This document shows positions 1-11,300 of a DNA stretch of 64,000 nucleotides, piece by piece. Position 1 is the stretch's first letter. Every line of letters starts with the position of its first letter. This DNA is from Cinclus cinclus (taxonomy: Eukaryota > Chordata > Aves > Passeriformes > Cinclidae): positions 1 through 64,000 of the forward strand of contig NW_026912199.1 of NCBI RefSeq assembly GCF_963662255.1, written 5' to 3'. The notes under the pieces were generated by a model. It searched no databases and was not told the DNA's origin. It saw only the letters and a list, made by a program, of their open reading frames with translations. Position numbers and translations under genes: made by a program.

Positions 1-159
1 CCCTACAAAATGACATCTGCCAAGTGGGCTCTTGAGTTTGGCTTCTTGGGGAAAAGTGCCTCCGTTCAAAGCCAACTTGCCTAACTAGCCTGCGGCCCGT
101 GCTGGGCTTTAGACTACAAAAATTCCATAAGGACGAGGATTTCTCCCAGACCAAAGCTG

Positions 160-175
160 CCCCCTCCTCCAAACC
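160..175 (-). other. Putative two-tier G-quadruplex motif, repeated in most monomers
   Basis: The minus strand reads GGTTTGGAGGAGGGGG, four G-runs with 1-3 nt loops. The plus-strand C-run sequence is retained in most monomers, with CTCCCTCC or CCCTCCGCC variants in some. Two-tier quadruplexes are weak, so folding in vivo is uncertain. Confidence 0.45.
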
Positions 176-672
176 TGGCTGCCATCAGAGGCCCAAACGC
201 GCCCCACAAAATGACATCTGCATTGAGGGTTCTTGAGTTTGGCTTCTTGGGGAAAAGTGCCTCCTTTCGGAGCCAACTTGCCTAACTTGCCTGCGGCCCG
301 TCCTGGGCTTTTGAGTACAAAAATTCCAGAAGGACGAGGATTTCTCCCAGGCCAAAGCTGCCCCCTCCTCCAAACCTGGCTGCCATCGGAGGCCCAAACG
401 TGCCCTACAAAATGACACCTGCCAAGTGGGCTCTTGAGTTTGGCTTCTTGGGGAAAAGTGACTCCTTTCAAAACCAACTTGCCTGTGTCCCGTCCCGGGC
501 TTTTGCTACAAAAATTCCATAAGGACGAGGATTCCTCCCAGACCAAAGCTGCCCCCTCCTCCAAACCTGGCTGCCATCGGAGGCCCAAACGCGCCCTACA
601 AAATGACATCTGCCAAGTGGGCTCTTGAGTTTGGCTTCTTGGGGAAAAGTGCCTCCTTTCGGAGTCAACTTG

Positions 673-689
673 CCTGCGGCCCATGCAGG
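673..689. repeat. Alternative dyad CCTGC-GGCCCAT-GCAGG
   Basis: In monomers with CCCATGCAGGG, a 5-bp inverted repeat with a 7-nt spacer overlaps the usual GCCC/GGGC pair (679-682 and 688-691). The two pairings are mutually exclusive. This is one example of a form repeated many times in the array. Confidence 0.75.
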
Positions 690-1781
690 GCTTTTGCCGA
701 CAAAAATTCCATAAGGACGAGGATTTCTCCCAGACCAAAGCTGCCCCCTCCTCCAAACCTGGCTGACATCGGAGGCCCAAACGCGCCCTACAAAATGACA
801 CCTGCCAAGTGGGCTCTTGAGTTTGGCTTCTTGGGGGAAAGTGCCTCCTTTGAAAGCCAACTTGCCTGCGGCCCGTCCTGGGCTTGTGCCTACAAAAATT
901 CCATAAGGACGAGGATTTCTCCCAGAACAAAGCTGCCCCCTCCTCCAAACCTGGCTGCCATCGGAGGCCCAAACGCGCCCTACAAAATGACATCTGCCAA
1001 GTGGGCTCTTGAGTTTGGCTTCTTGGGGAAAAGTGCTTCCTTTCGGAGCCAAAATGCCTAACTTGCCTGCGGCCCGTCCTGGGCTTTTGAGTACAAAAAT
1101 TCCAGAAGGACGAGGATTTCTCCCAGACCAAAGCTGCCCCCTCCTCCAAACCTGGCTGCCATCGGAGGCCCAAACGCGCCCTACAAAATGACACCTGCCA
1201 AGTGGGCTCTTGAGTTTGGCTTCTTGGGGAAAAGTGACTCCTTTCAAAACCAACTTGCCTAACTTGCCTGCGGCCCGTCCTGGGCTTTTGCCTACAAAAA
1301 TTCCAGAAGGACGAGGATTTCTCCCAGACCAAAGCTGCCCCCTCCTCCAAACCTAGCTGCCATCGGTGGCCCAAACGCGCCCTACAAAATGACATCTGCC
1401 AAGTGGGTTCCTGAGTTTGGCTTCTTGGGGGAAAGTGCCTCCTTTCGAAGCCAACTTGCCTGCAGCCCGTGCTGGGCTTTAGACTACAAAAATTCCATAG
1501 GGACGAGGATTTCTCCCAGACCAAAGCTGCCCCCTCCTCCAAACCTGGCTGCCATCGGAGGCCCAAACGCGCCCCACAAAATGACATCTGCATTGAGGGT
1601 TCTTGAGTTTGGCTTCTTGGGGAAAAGTGCCTCCTTTCAAAGCCAACTTGCCTAACTTGCCTGCGGCCCATGCGGGGTTTTTGCCTACAAAAATTCCATA
1701 AGGACGAGGATTTCTCCCAGACCAAAGCTGCCCCCTCCTCCAAACCTGGCTGCCATCGGAGGCCCAAACGCGCCCTACAAA

Positions 1782-1972
1782 ATGACACCTGCCAAGTGGG
1801 CTCTTGAGTTTGGCTTCTTGGGGAAAAGTGACTCCTTTCAAAACCAACTTGCCTGCGTCCCGTCCCGGGCTTTTGCTACAAAAATTCCATAAGGACGAGG
1901 ATTCCTCCCAGACCAAAGCTGCCCCCTCCTCCAAACCTGGCTGCCATCGGAGGCCCAAACACGCCCTACAAA
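1782..1972 (+). repeat. Example of the 191-bp D-subtype monomer
   Basis: The D subtype reads GTGACTCCTTTCAAAACC instead of GTGCCTCC, has GCGTCCCGTCCCGGGC at the dyad, lacks one C (TTTTGCTAC for TTTTGCCTAC) and often has ATTCCTCCC for ATTTCTCCC. It is the best landmark for higher-order phase. Copies with this head begin at 412, 1782, 3353, 5076, 6647, 8379, 10533, 11912, 15044, 15829, 18769, 19362, 19753, 20730, 26951, 27727, 28713, 31454, 32239, 33417, 34403, 37143, 37928, 39106, 40092, 43425, 44411, 47744, 48730, 51086, 53040, 55177, 58091, 60026 and 63360. The copy at 19753 keeps the D head but has a GCGGCCCGTGCTGGGC dyad. Confidence 0.93.
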
Positions 1973-2384
1973 ATGACATCTGCCAAGTGGGCTCTTGAGT
2001 TTGGCTTTCTGGGGAAAAGTGCCTCCTTTCGGAGTCAACTTGCCTGCGGCTCATGCAGGGCTTTTGCCTACAAAAATTCCATAAGGACGAGGATTTCTCC
2101 CAGACCAAAGCTGCCCCCTCCTCCAAACCTGGCTGACATCGGAGGCCCAAACGCGCCCTACAAAATGACATCTGCCAAGTGGGCTCTTGAGTTTGGCTTC
2201 TTGGGGAAAAGTGCCTCCTTTCGGAGTCAACTTGCCGGCGGCCCATGCAGGGCTTTTGCCTACAAAAATTCCATAAGGACGAGGATTTCTCCCAGAAGAA
2301 AGCTGCCCCCTCCTCCAAACCTGGCTGCCATCGGAGGCCCAAACGCGCCCTACAAAATGACATCTGCCAAGTGGGCTCTTGAGT

Positions 2385-2422
2385 TTGGCTTCTTGGGGGA
2401 AAGTGCCTCCTTTCAAAGCCAA
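2385..2422. repeat. Second monomer dyad, TTGGCTT / AAGCCAA
   Basis: Arms at 2385-2391 and 2416-2422 are perfectly complementary over 7 bp with a 24-nt spacer. The match is full in CTTTCAAAGCCAA monomers and one base poorer in CTTTCGGAGCCAA monomers. A structural role is only inferred. Confidence 0.6.
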
Positions 2423-2749
2423 CTTGCCTGCGGCCCGTCCTGGGCTTTTGCCTAAAAAAATTCCATAAGGACGAGGATTTCTCCCAGAAGAAAGCTGCCC
2501 CCTCCTCCAAACCTGGCTACCATCGGAGGCCCAAACGCGCCCTACAAAATGACATCTGCATTGTGGGTTCTTGAGTTTGGCTTCTTGGGGAAAAGTGCCT
2601 CCTTTCGGAGCCAACTTGCCTAACTTGCCTGCGGCCCGTCCTGGGCTTTTGAGTACAAAAATTCCAGAAGGACGAGGATTTCTCCCAGACCAAAGCTGCC
2701 CCCTCCTCCAAACCTGGCTGCCATCGGAGGCCCAAACGCGCCCTACAAA

Positions 2750-2950
2750 ATGACATCTGCATTGAGGGTTCTTGAGTTTGGCTTCTTGGGGAAAAGTGCC
2801 TCCTTTCAAAGCCAACTTGCCTAACTTGCCTGCGGCCCGTCCTGGGCTTTTGCCTACAAAAATTCCAGAAGGACAAGGATTTCTCCCAGACCAAAGCTGC
2901 TCCCTCCTCCAAACCTGGCTGCCATCGGAGGCCCAAACGCGCCCTACAAA
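2750..2950 (+). repeat. Example of the 201-bp (long) monomer with duplicated 9-mer
   Basis: This copy differs from the 192-bp class by a second tandem copy of AACTTGCCT (2814-2822 and 2823-2831). In many long monomers the second copy reads AACTAGCCT instead. The extra 9 bp keep the length divisible by three but add an in-frame TAA to one plus-strand frame, which breaks plus-strand reading frames at long monomers. Confidence 0.95.
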
Positions 2951-3735
2951 ATGACATCTGCCAAGTGGGCTCTTGAGTTTGGCTTCTTGCGGAAATGTGC
3001 CTCCTTTCAAAGCCAACTTGCCTAACTAGCCTGCGGCCCGTGCTGGGCTTTAGACTACAAAAATTCCATAAGGACGAGGATTTCTCCCAGACCAAAGCTG
3101 CCCCCTCCTCCAAACCTGGCTGCCATCGGAGGCCCAAACGCGCCCCACAAAATGACATCTGCATTGAGGGTTCTTGAGTTTGGCTTCTTGGGGAAAAGTG
3201 CCTCCTTTCGGAGTCAACTTGCCTAACTTGCCTGCGGCCCATGCGGGGTTTTTGCCTACAAAAATTCCATAAGGACGAGGATTTCTCCCAGACCAAAGCT
3301 GCCCCCTCCTCCAAACCTGGCTGCCATCGGAGGCCCAAACGCGCCCTAGAAAATGACACCTGCCAAGTGGGCTCTTGAGTTTGGCTTCTTGGGGAAAAGT
3401 GACTCCTTTCAAAACCAACTTGCCTGCGTCCCGTCCCGGGCTTTTGCTACAAAAATTCCATAAGGACGAGGATTCCTCCCAGACCAAAGCTGCCCCCTCC
3501 TCCAAACCTGGCTGCCATCGGAGGCCCAAACGCGCCCTACAAAATGACATCTGCCAAGTGGGCTCTTGAGTTTGGCTTTCTGGGGAAAAGTGCCTCCTTT
3601 CGGAGTCAACTTGCCTGCGGCTCATGCAGGGGTTTTGCCTCCAAAAATTCCATAAGGACGAGGATTTCTCCCAGACCAAAGCTGCCCCCTCCTCCAAACC
3701 TGGCTGCCATCGGAGGCCCAAACGCGCCCTACAAA

Positions 3736-3927
3736 ATGACACCTGCCAAGTGGGCTCTTGAGTTTGGCTTCTTGGGGAAAATTGCCTCCTTTCGGAGTCA
3801 ACTTGCCGGCGGCCCATGCAGGGCTTTTGCCTACAAAAATTCCATAAGGACGAGGATTCCTCCCAGACCAAAGCTGCCCCCTCCGCCAAACCTGGCTGCC
3901 ATCGGAGGCCCAAACGCGCCCTACAAA
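3736..3927 (+). repeat. Example of the 192-bp (short) monomer
   Basis: This is a typical 64-codon-length monomer with a single AACTTGCC(T/G) 9-mer before the GCGGCCC dyad. TACAAAA occurs twice per monomer, about 102 and 90 bp apart (for example 789, 891 and 981 in the array), which divides it into two unequal halves. The 192-bp class is one of the two commonest in the window. Confidence 0.95.
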
Positions 3928-4106
3928 ATGACATCTGCCAAGCGGGCTCTTGAGTTTGGCTTCTTGGGGAAAAGTGCCTCCTTTCGGAGTCAACTTGCAG
4001 GGCTTTTGCCTCCAAAAATTCCATAAGGACGAGGATTTCTCCCAGACCAAAGCTGCCCCCTCCTCCAAACCTGGCTGCCATCGGGGGCCGAAACGTGCCC
4101 TACAAA
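3928..4106 (+). repeat. 179-bp monomer with 13-bp internal deletion
   Basis: The sequence CAACTTGCAGGGC here replaces the usual CAACTTGCCGGCGGCCCATGCAGGGC, removing 13 bp around 3998, including the 5' arm of the dyad. A GC dinucleotide at both ends of the deletion fits slippage or microhomology-mediated loss. The only other copy is at 7222-7400, exactly 3294 bp downstream. Confidence 0.93.
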
Positions 4107-5075
4107 ATGACATCTGCCAAGTGGGCTCTTGAGTTTGGCTTCTTGGGTGGAAGTACCTCCTTTCAAAGCCAACTTGCCTGCGGCCCGTCCTGGGCTTTTA
4201 GCTACAAAAATTCCATAAGGACGAGGATTTCTCCCAGACCAAAGCTGCCCCCTCCTCTAAACCTGGCTGCCATCGGAGGCCCAAACGCACCCCACAAAAT
4301 GACACCTGCATTGAGGGTTCTTGAGTTTGGCTTCCTGGGGAAAAGTGCCTCCTTTCGGAGTCAACTTGCCTGCGGCCCATGCAGGGCTTTTGCCTACAAA
4401 AATTCCAGAAGGACGAGGATTTCTCCCAGACCAAAACTGCCCCCTCCTCCAAACCTGGCTGCCATCGGAGGCCCAAACGTGCCCTACAAAATGACACCTG
4501 CCAAGTGGGCTCTTGAGTTTGGCTTCTTGGGGAAAAGTGCCTCCTTTCGGAGTCAACTCGCCGGCGGCCCATGCAGGGCTTTTGCCTACAAAAATTCCAT
4601 AAGGACGAGGATTTCTCCCAGACCAAAGCTGCCCCCTCCTCCAAACCTGGCTGCCATCGGAGGCCCAAACGTGCCCTACAAAATGACATCTGCCAAGTGG
4701 GCTCTTGAGTTTGGCTTCTTGGGTGGAAGTGCCTCCTTTCAAAGCCAACTTGCCTGCGGCCCGTCCTGGGCTTTTGCCTCCAAAAATTCCAGAAGGACGA
4801 GGATTTCTCCCAGACCAAAGCTGCCCCCTCCTCCAAACCTGGCTGCCATCGGAGGCCCAAACGCGCCCCACAAAATGACATCTGCATTGAGGGTTCTTGA
4901 GTTTGGCTTCTTGGGGAAAAGTGCCTCCTTTCAAAGCCAACTTGCCTAACTTGCCTGCGGCCCATGCGGGGTTTTTGCCTACAAAAATTCCATAAGGACG
5001 AGGATTTCTCCCAGACCAAAGCTGCCCCCTCCTCCAAACCTGGCTGCCATCGGAGGCCCAAACGCGCCCTACAAA

Positions 5076-8000
5076 ATGACACCTGCCAAGTGGGCTCTTG
5101 AGTTTGGCTTCTTGGGGAAAAGTGACTCCTTTCAAAACCAACTTGCCTGCGTCCCGTCCCGGGCTTTTGCTACAAAAATTCCATAAGGACGAGGATTCCT
5201 CCCAGACCAAAGCTGCCCCCTCCTCCAATCCTGGCTGCCATCGGAGGCCCAAACACGCCCTACAAAATGACATCTGCCAAGTGGGCTCTTGAGTTTGGCT
5301 TTCTGGGGAAAAGTGCCTCCTTTCGGAGTCAACTTGCCTGCGGCTCATGCAGGGCTTTTGCCTACAAAAATTCCATAAGGACGAGGATTTCTCCCAGACC
5401 AAAGCTGCCCCCTCCTCCAAACCTGGCTGACATCGGAGGCCCAAACGCGCCCTACAAAATGACATCTGCCAAGTGGGCTCTTGAGTTTGGCTTCTTGGGG
5501 AAAAGTGCCTCCTTTCAAAGCCAACTTGCCTAACTAGCCTGCGGCCCATTCTGGGCTTTTGCCTACAAAAATTCCATAAGGACGAGGATTTCTCCCAGAC
5601 CAAAGCTGCCCCCTCCTCCAAACCTGGCTGCCATCGGAGGCCCAAACGCGCCCTACAAAATGACACCTGCCAAGTGGGCTCTTGAGTTTGGCTTCTTGGG
5701 GAAAAGTGCCTCCTTTCGGAGTCAACTTGCCGGCGGCCCATGCAGGGCTTTAGACTACAAAAATTCCATAAGGACGAGGATTTCTCCCAGAAGAAAGCTG
5801 CCGCCTCCTCCAAACCTGGCTGCCATCGGAGGCCCAAACGCGCCCTACAAAATGACATCTGCCAAGTGGGCTCTTGAGTTTGGCTTCTTGGGGGAAAGTG
5901 CCTCCTTTCAAAGCCAACTTGCCTGCGGCCCGTCCTGGGCTTTTGCCTAAAAAAATTCCATAAGGACGAGGATTTCTCCCAGACCAAAGCTGCCCCCTCC
6001 TCCAAACCTGGCTACCATCGGAGGCCCAAACGCGCCCTACAAAATGACACCTGCCAAGTGGGCTCTTGAGTTTGGCTTCTTGGGGAAAAGTGCCTCCTTT
6101 CGGAGCCAACTTGCCTAACTTGCCTGCGGCCCGTCCTGGGCTTTTGAGTACAAAAATTCCATAAGGACGAGGATTTCTCCCAGACCAAAGCTGCCCCCTC
6201 CTCCAAACCTGGCTGCCATCGGAGGCCCAAACGCGCCCTACAAAATGACATCTGCATTGAGGGTTCTTGAGTTTGGCTTCTTGGGGAAAAGTGCCTCCTT
6301 TCGGAGTCAACTTGCCTAACTTGCCTGCGGCCCATGCGGGGTTTTTGCCTACAAATATTCCATAAGGACGAGGATTTCTCCCAGACCAAAGCTGCCCCCT
6401 CCTCCAAACCTGGCTGACATCGGAGGCCCAAACGCGCCCCACAAAATGACATCTGCATTGAGGGTTCTTGAGTTTGGCTTCTTGGGGAAAAGTGCCTCCT
6501 TTCGGAGTCAACTTGCCTAACTTGCCTGCGGCCCATGCGGGGTTTTTGCCTACAAAAATTCCATAAGGACGAGGATTTCTCCCAGACCAAAGCTGCCCCC
6601 TCCTCCAAACCTGGCTGACATCGGAGGCCCAAACGCGCCCTAGAAAATGACACCTGCCAAGTGGGCTCTTGAGTTTGGCTTCTTGGGGAAAAGTGACTCC
6701 TTTCAAAACCAACTTGCCTGCGTCCCGTCCCGGGCTTTTGCTACAAAAATTCCATAAGGACGAGGATTCCTCCCAGACCAAAGCTGCCCCCTCCTCCAAA
6801 CCTGGCTGCCATCGGAGGCCCAAACGCGCCCTACAAAATGACATCTGCCAAGTGGGCTCTTGAGTTTGGCTTTCTGGGGAAAAGTGCCTCCTTTCGGAGT
6901 CAACTTGCCTGCGGCCCATGCAGGGCTTTTGCCTACAAAAATTCCAGAAGGACGAGGATTTCTCCCAGACCAAAGCTGCCCCCTCCTCCAAACCTGGCTG
7001 CCATCGGAGGCCCAAACGCGCCCTACAAAATGACACCTGCCAAGTGGGCTCTTGAGTTTGGCTTCTTGGGGAAAATTGCCTCCTTTCGGAGTCAACTTGC
7101 CGGCGGCCCATGCAGGGCTTTTGCCTACAAAAATTCCATAAGGACGAGGATTCCTCCCAGACCAAAGCTGCCCCCTCCGCCAAACCTGGCTGCCATCGGA
7201 GGCCCAAACGCGCCCTACAAAATGACATCTGCCGAGTGGGCTCTTGAGTTTGGCTTCTTGGGGAAAAGTGCCTCCTTTCGGAGTCAACTTGCAGGGCTTT
7301 TGCCTCCAAAAATTCCATAAGGACGAGGATTTCTCCCAGACCAAAGCTGCCCCCTCCTCCAAACCTGGCTGCCATCGGGGGCCGAAACGTGCCCTACAAA
7401 ATGACATCTGCCAAGTGGGCTCTTGAGTTTGGCTTCTTGGGTGGAAGTACCTCCTTTCAAAGCCAACTTGCCTGCGGCCCGTCCTGGGCTTTTAGCTACA
7501 AAAATTCCATAAGGACGAGGATTTCTCCCAGACCAAAGCTGCCCCCTCCTCTAAACCTGGCTGCCATCGGAGGCCCAAACGCGCCCCACAAAATGACACC
7601 TGCATTGAGGGTTCTTGAGTTTGGCTTCCTGGGGAAAAGTGCCTCCTTTCGGAGTCAACTTGCCTGCGGCCCATGCAGGGCTTTTGCCTACAAAAATTCC
7701 AGAAGGACGAGGATTTCTCCCAGACCAAAACTGCCCCCTCCTCCAAACCTGGCTGCCATCGGAGGCCCAAACGTGCCCTACAAAATGACACCTGCCAAGT
7801 GGGCTCTTGAGTTTGGCTTCTTGGGTGGCAGTGCCTCCTTTCAAAGCCAACTTGCCTGCGGCCCGTCCTGGGCTTTTGCCTCCAAAAATTCCATAAGGAC
7901 GAGGATTTCTCCCAGACCAAAGCTGCCCCCTCCTCCAAACCTGGCTGCCATCGGAGGCCCAAACGCGCCCTACAAAATGACATCTGCCAAGTGGGCTCTT

Positions 8001-8378
8001 GAGTTTGGCTTCTTGCGGAAAAGTGCCTCCTTTCAAAGCCAACTTGCCTAACTAGCCTGCGGCCCGTGCTGGGCTTTAGACTACAAAAATTCCATAAGGA
8101 CGAGGATTTCTCCCAGACCAAAGCTGCCCCCTCCTCCAAACCTGGCTGCCATCGGAGGCCCAAACGCGCCCCACAAAATGACATCTGCATTGAGGGTTCT
8201 TGAGTTTGGCTTCTTGGGGAAAAGTGCCTCCTTTCGGAGTCAACTTGCCTAACTTGCCTGCGGACCATGCGGGGTTTTTGCCTACAAAAATTCCATAAGG
8301 ACGAGGATTTCTCCCAGACCAAAGCTGCCCCCTCCTCCAAACCTGGCTGACATCGGAGGCCCAAACGCGCCCTAGAAA
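5076..8378 (+). repeat. 17-monomer higher-order repeat, copy 2 (3303 bp)
   Basis: Sub-blocks are 5076-6646 (1571 bp) and 6647-8378 (1732 bp). Sequence from 6647 to about 7784 is collinear with 3353-4490 at an offset of 3294 bp. The first sub-block has the same length as in copy 1 but not the same monomer order throughout: a 201-bp monomer at 5459 is extra and one long monomer is missing later. The 9-bp excess over copy 1 is one extra long-form monomer. Confidence 0.87.
7222..7400 (+). repeat. Second 179-bp monomer carrying the same 13-bp deletion
   Basis: The deletion junction near 7292 is identical to the one near 3998. Shared descent through the 3294-bp unit duplication explains it. Flanking monomers match those around 3928 at the same offset. 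Confidence 0.93.
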
Positions 8379-11300
8379 ATGACACCTGCCAAGTGGGCTC
8401 TTGAGTTTGGCTTCTTGGGGAAAAGTGACTCCTTTCAAAACCAACTTGCCTGCGTCCCGTCCTGGGCTTTTGCTACAAAAATTCCATAAGGACGAGGATT
8501 CCTCCCAGACCAAAGCTGCCCCCTCCTCCAAACCTGGCTGCCATCGGAGGCCCAAACGCGCCCTACAAAATGACACCTGCCAAGTGGGCTCTTGAGTTTG
8601 GCTTTCTGGGGAAAAGTGCCTCCTTTCGGAGTCAACTTGCCTGCGGCTCATGCAGGGGTTTTGCCTACAAAAATTCCATAAGGACGAGGATTTCTCCCAG
8701 ACCAAAGCTGCCCCCTCCTCCAAACCTGGCTGCCATCGGAGGCCCAAACGCGCCCTACAAAATGACATCTGCCAAGCGGGCTCTTGAGTTTGGCTTCTTG
8801 GGGAAAAGTGCCTCCTTTCGGAGTCAACTTGCCGGCGGCCCATGCAGGGCTTTTGCCTCCAAAAATTCCATAAGGACGAGGATTTCTCCCAGACCAAAGC
8901 TGCCCCCTCCTCCAAACCTGGCTGCCATCGGAGGCCCAAACGCGCCCGAGAAAATGACACCTGCCAAGTGGGCTCTTGAGTTTGGCTTCTTGGGGAAAAG
9001 TGCCTCCTTTCGGAGCCAACTTGCCTAACTAGCCTGCGGCCCGTGCTGGGCTTTTGCCTCCAAAAATTCCATAAGGACGAGGATTTCTCCCAGACCAAAG
9101 CTGCCCCCTCCTCCAAACCTGGCTGCCATCAGAGGCCCAAATGCGCCCTACAAAATGACATCTGCCAAGTGGGCTCTTGAGTTTGGCTTCTTGGGGAAAA
9201 GTGCCTCCTTTCGGAGCCAACTTGCCTAACTTGCCTGCGGCCCGTCCTGGGCTTTTGCCTCCAAAAATTCCAGAAGGACGAGGATTTCTCCCAGACCAAA
9301 GCTGCCCCCTCCTCCAAACCTGGCTGCCATCGGAGGCCCAAACGCGCCCCACAAAATGACACCTGCATTGAGGGTTCTTGAGTTTGGCTTCCTGGGGAAA
9401 AGTGCCTCCTTTCGGAGTCAACTTGCCTGCGGCCCATGCAGGGCTTTTGCCTCCAAAAATTCCATAAGGACGAGGATTTCTCCCAGACCAAAGCTGCCCC
9501 CTCCTCCAAACCTGGCTGCCATTGGAGGCCCAAACGTGCCCTACAAAATGACACCTGCCAAGTGGGCTCTTGAGTTTGGCTTCTTGGGTGGAAGTGCCTC
9601 CTTTCAAAGCCAACTTGCCTGCGGCCCGTCCTGGGCTTTTGCCTACAAAAATTCCATAAGGACGAGGATTTCTCCCAGACCAAAGCTGCCCCCTCCTCCA
9701 AACCTGGCGGCCATCGGAGGCCCAAACGCGCCCTACAAAATGACATCTGCCAAGTGGGCTCTTGAGTTTGGCTTCTTGCGGAAAAGTGCCTCCTTTCAAA
9801 GCCAACTTGCCTAACTAGCCTGCAGCCCATTCTGGGCTTTTGCCTACAAAAATTCCATAAGGACGAGGATTTCTCCCAGACCAAAGCTGCCGCCTCCTCC
9901 AAACCTAGCTGCCATCGGTGGCCCAAACGCGCCCTACAAAATGACATCTGCCAAGTGGGCTCCTGAGTGTGGCTTCTTGGGGGAAAGTGCCTCCTTTCAA
10001 AGCCAACTTGCCTGCAGCCCGTGCTGGGCTTTAGACTACAAAAATTCCATAAGGACGAGGATTTCTCCCAGACCAAAGCTGCCCCCTCCTCCAAACCTGG
10101 CTGCCATCGGAGGCCCAAACGCGCCCTACAAAATGACATCTGCATTGAGGGTTCTTGAGTTTGGCTTCTTGGGGAAAAGTGCCTCCTTTCGGAGCCAACT
10201 TGCCTAACTTGCCTGCGGCCCATCCTGGGCTTTTGCTACAAAAATTCCATAAGGACGAGGATTTCTCCCAGACCAAAGCTGCCCCCTCCTCCAAACCTGG
10301 CTGCCATCGGAGGCCCAAACGCGCCCTACAAAATGACATCTGCATTGTGGGTTCTTGAGTTTGGATTCTTGGGTGAAAGTGCCTCCTTTCAAAGCAACTT
10401 GCCGAACTTGCCTGGGGCCCATGCGGGGTTTTTCCCTACAAAAATTCCATAAGGACGAGGATTTCTCCCAGACCAAAGCTGCCCCCTCCTCCAAACCTGG
10501 CTGCCATCGGAGGCCCAAACGCGCCCTACAAAATGACACCTGCCAAGTGGGCTCTTGAGTTTGGCTTCTTGGGGAAAAGTGACTCCTTTCAAAACCAACT
10601 TGCCTGCGTCCCGTCCCGGGCTTTTGCTACAAAAATTCCATAAGGACGAGGATTCCTCCCAGACCAAAGCTACCCCCTCCTCCAAACCTGGCTGCCATCG
10701 GAGGCCCAAACGCGCCCCACCAAATGACACCTTCATTGAGGGTTCTTGAGTTTGGCTTCCTCGGGAAAATTGCCTCCTTTCGGAGTCAACTTGCCTGCGG
10801 CCCATGCAGGGCTTTTGTCTACAAAAATTCCAGAAGGACGAGGATTTCTCCCAGACCAAAGCTGCCCCCTCCTCCAAACCTGGCTGCCATCGGAGGCCCA
10901 AACGTGCCCTACAAAATGACACCTGCCAAGTGGGCTCTTGAGTTTGGCTTCTTGGGTGGAAGTGCCTCCTTTCAAAGCCAACTTGCCTGCGGCCCGTCCT
11001 GGGCTTTTGCCTACAAAAATTCCATAAGGACGAGGATTTCTCCCAGACCAAAGCTGCCCCCTCCTCCAAACCTGGCTGCCATCGGAGGCCCAAACGCTCC
11101 CTACAAAATGACATCTGCCAAGTGGGCTCTTGAGTTTGGCTTCTTGCGGAAAAGTGCCTCCTTTCAAAGCCAACTTGCCTAACTAGCCTGCGGCCCGTGC
11201 TGGGCTTTAGACTACAAAAATTCCATAAGGACGAGGATTTCTCCCAGACCAAAGCTGCCCCCTCCTCCAAACCTGGCTGCCATCGGAGGCCCAAACGCGC

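Larger units (their letters stand above)
1..1781 (+). repeat. Satellite, mixed monomers before the first clear higher-order unit
   Basis: Monomers start at 10, 211, 412 (D), 603, 795, 987, 1188, 1389 and 1581. The monomer at 1188 is a chimera: its 5' part has the D signature GACTCCTTTCAAAACC and its 3' part is an ordinary 201-bp monomer with the doubled 9-mer. The monomer at 987 carries the rare GCTTCCTTTCGGAGCC with CAAAATGCC, also seen near 51469. Confidence 0.9.
1782..5075 (+). repeat. 17-monomer higher-order repeat, copy 1 (3294 bp)
   Basis: Two D-led sub-blocks make up the unit: 1782-3352 (8 monomers, 1571 bp) and 3353-5075 (9 monomers, 1723 bp, including the 179-bp monomer). Shared rare markers tie it to the next unit: AAACACGCCC near 1959, GCCTAAAAAAATTCC near 2450, GGCTACCATCGG near 2515 and the 13-bp deletion. 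Confidence 0.88.

Noticed and set aside
181..196. CTCF-like site in GCCATCAGAGGCCC
   Set aside because: The resemblance to the CTCF core is partial, with mismatches at strongly conserved positions. It arises by CpG decay of CCATCGGAGG, so it is not supported.
412..602. D monomer as a promoter or other regulatory element
   Set aside because: It is only a subtype of the satellite with a few substitutions and one missing base. No promoter elements or adjacent gene support a regulatory role.
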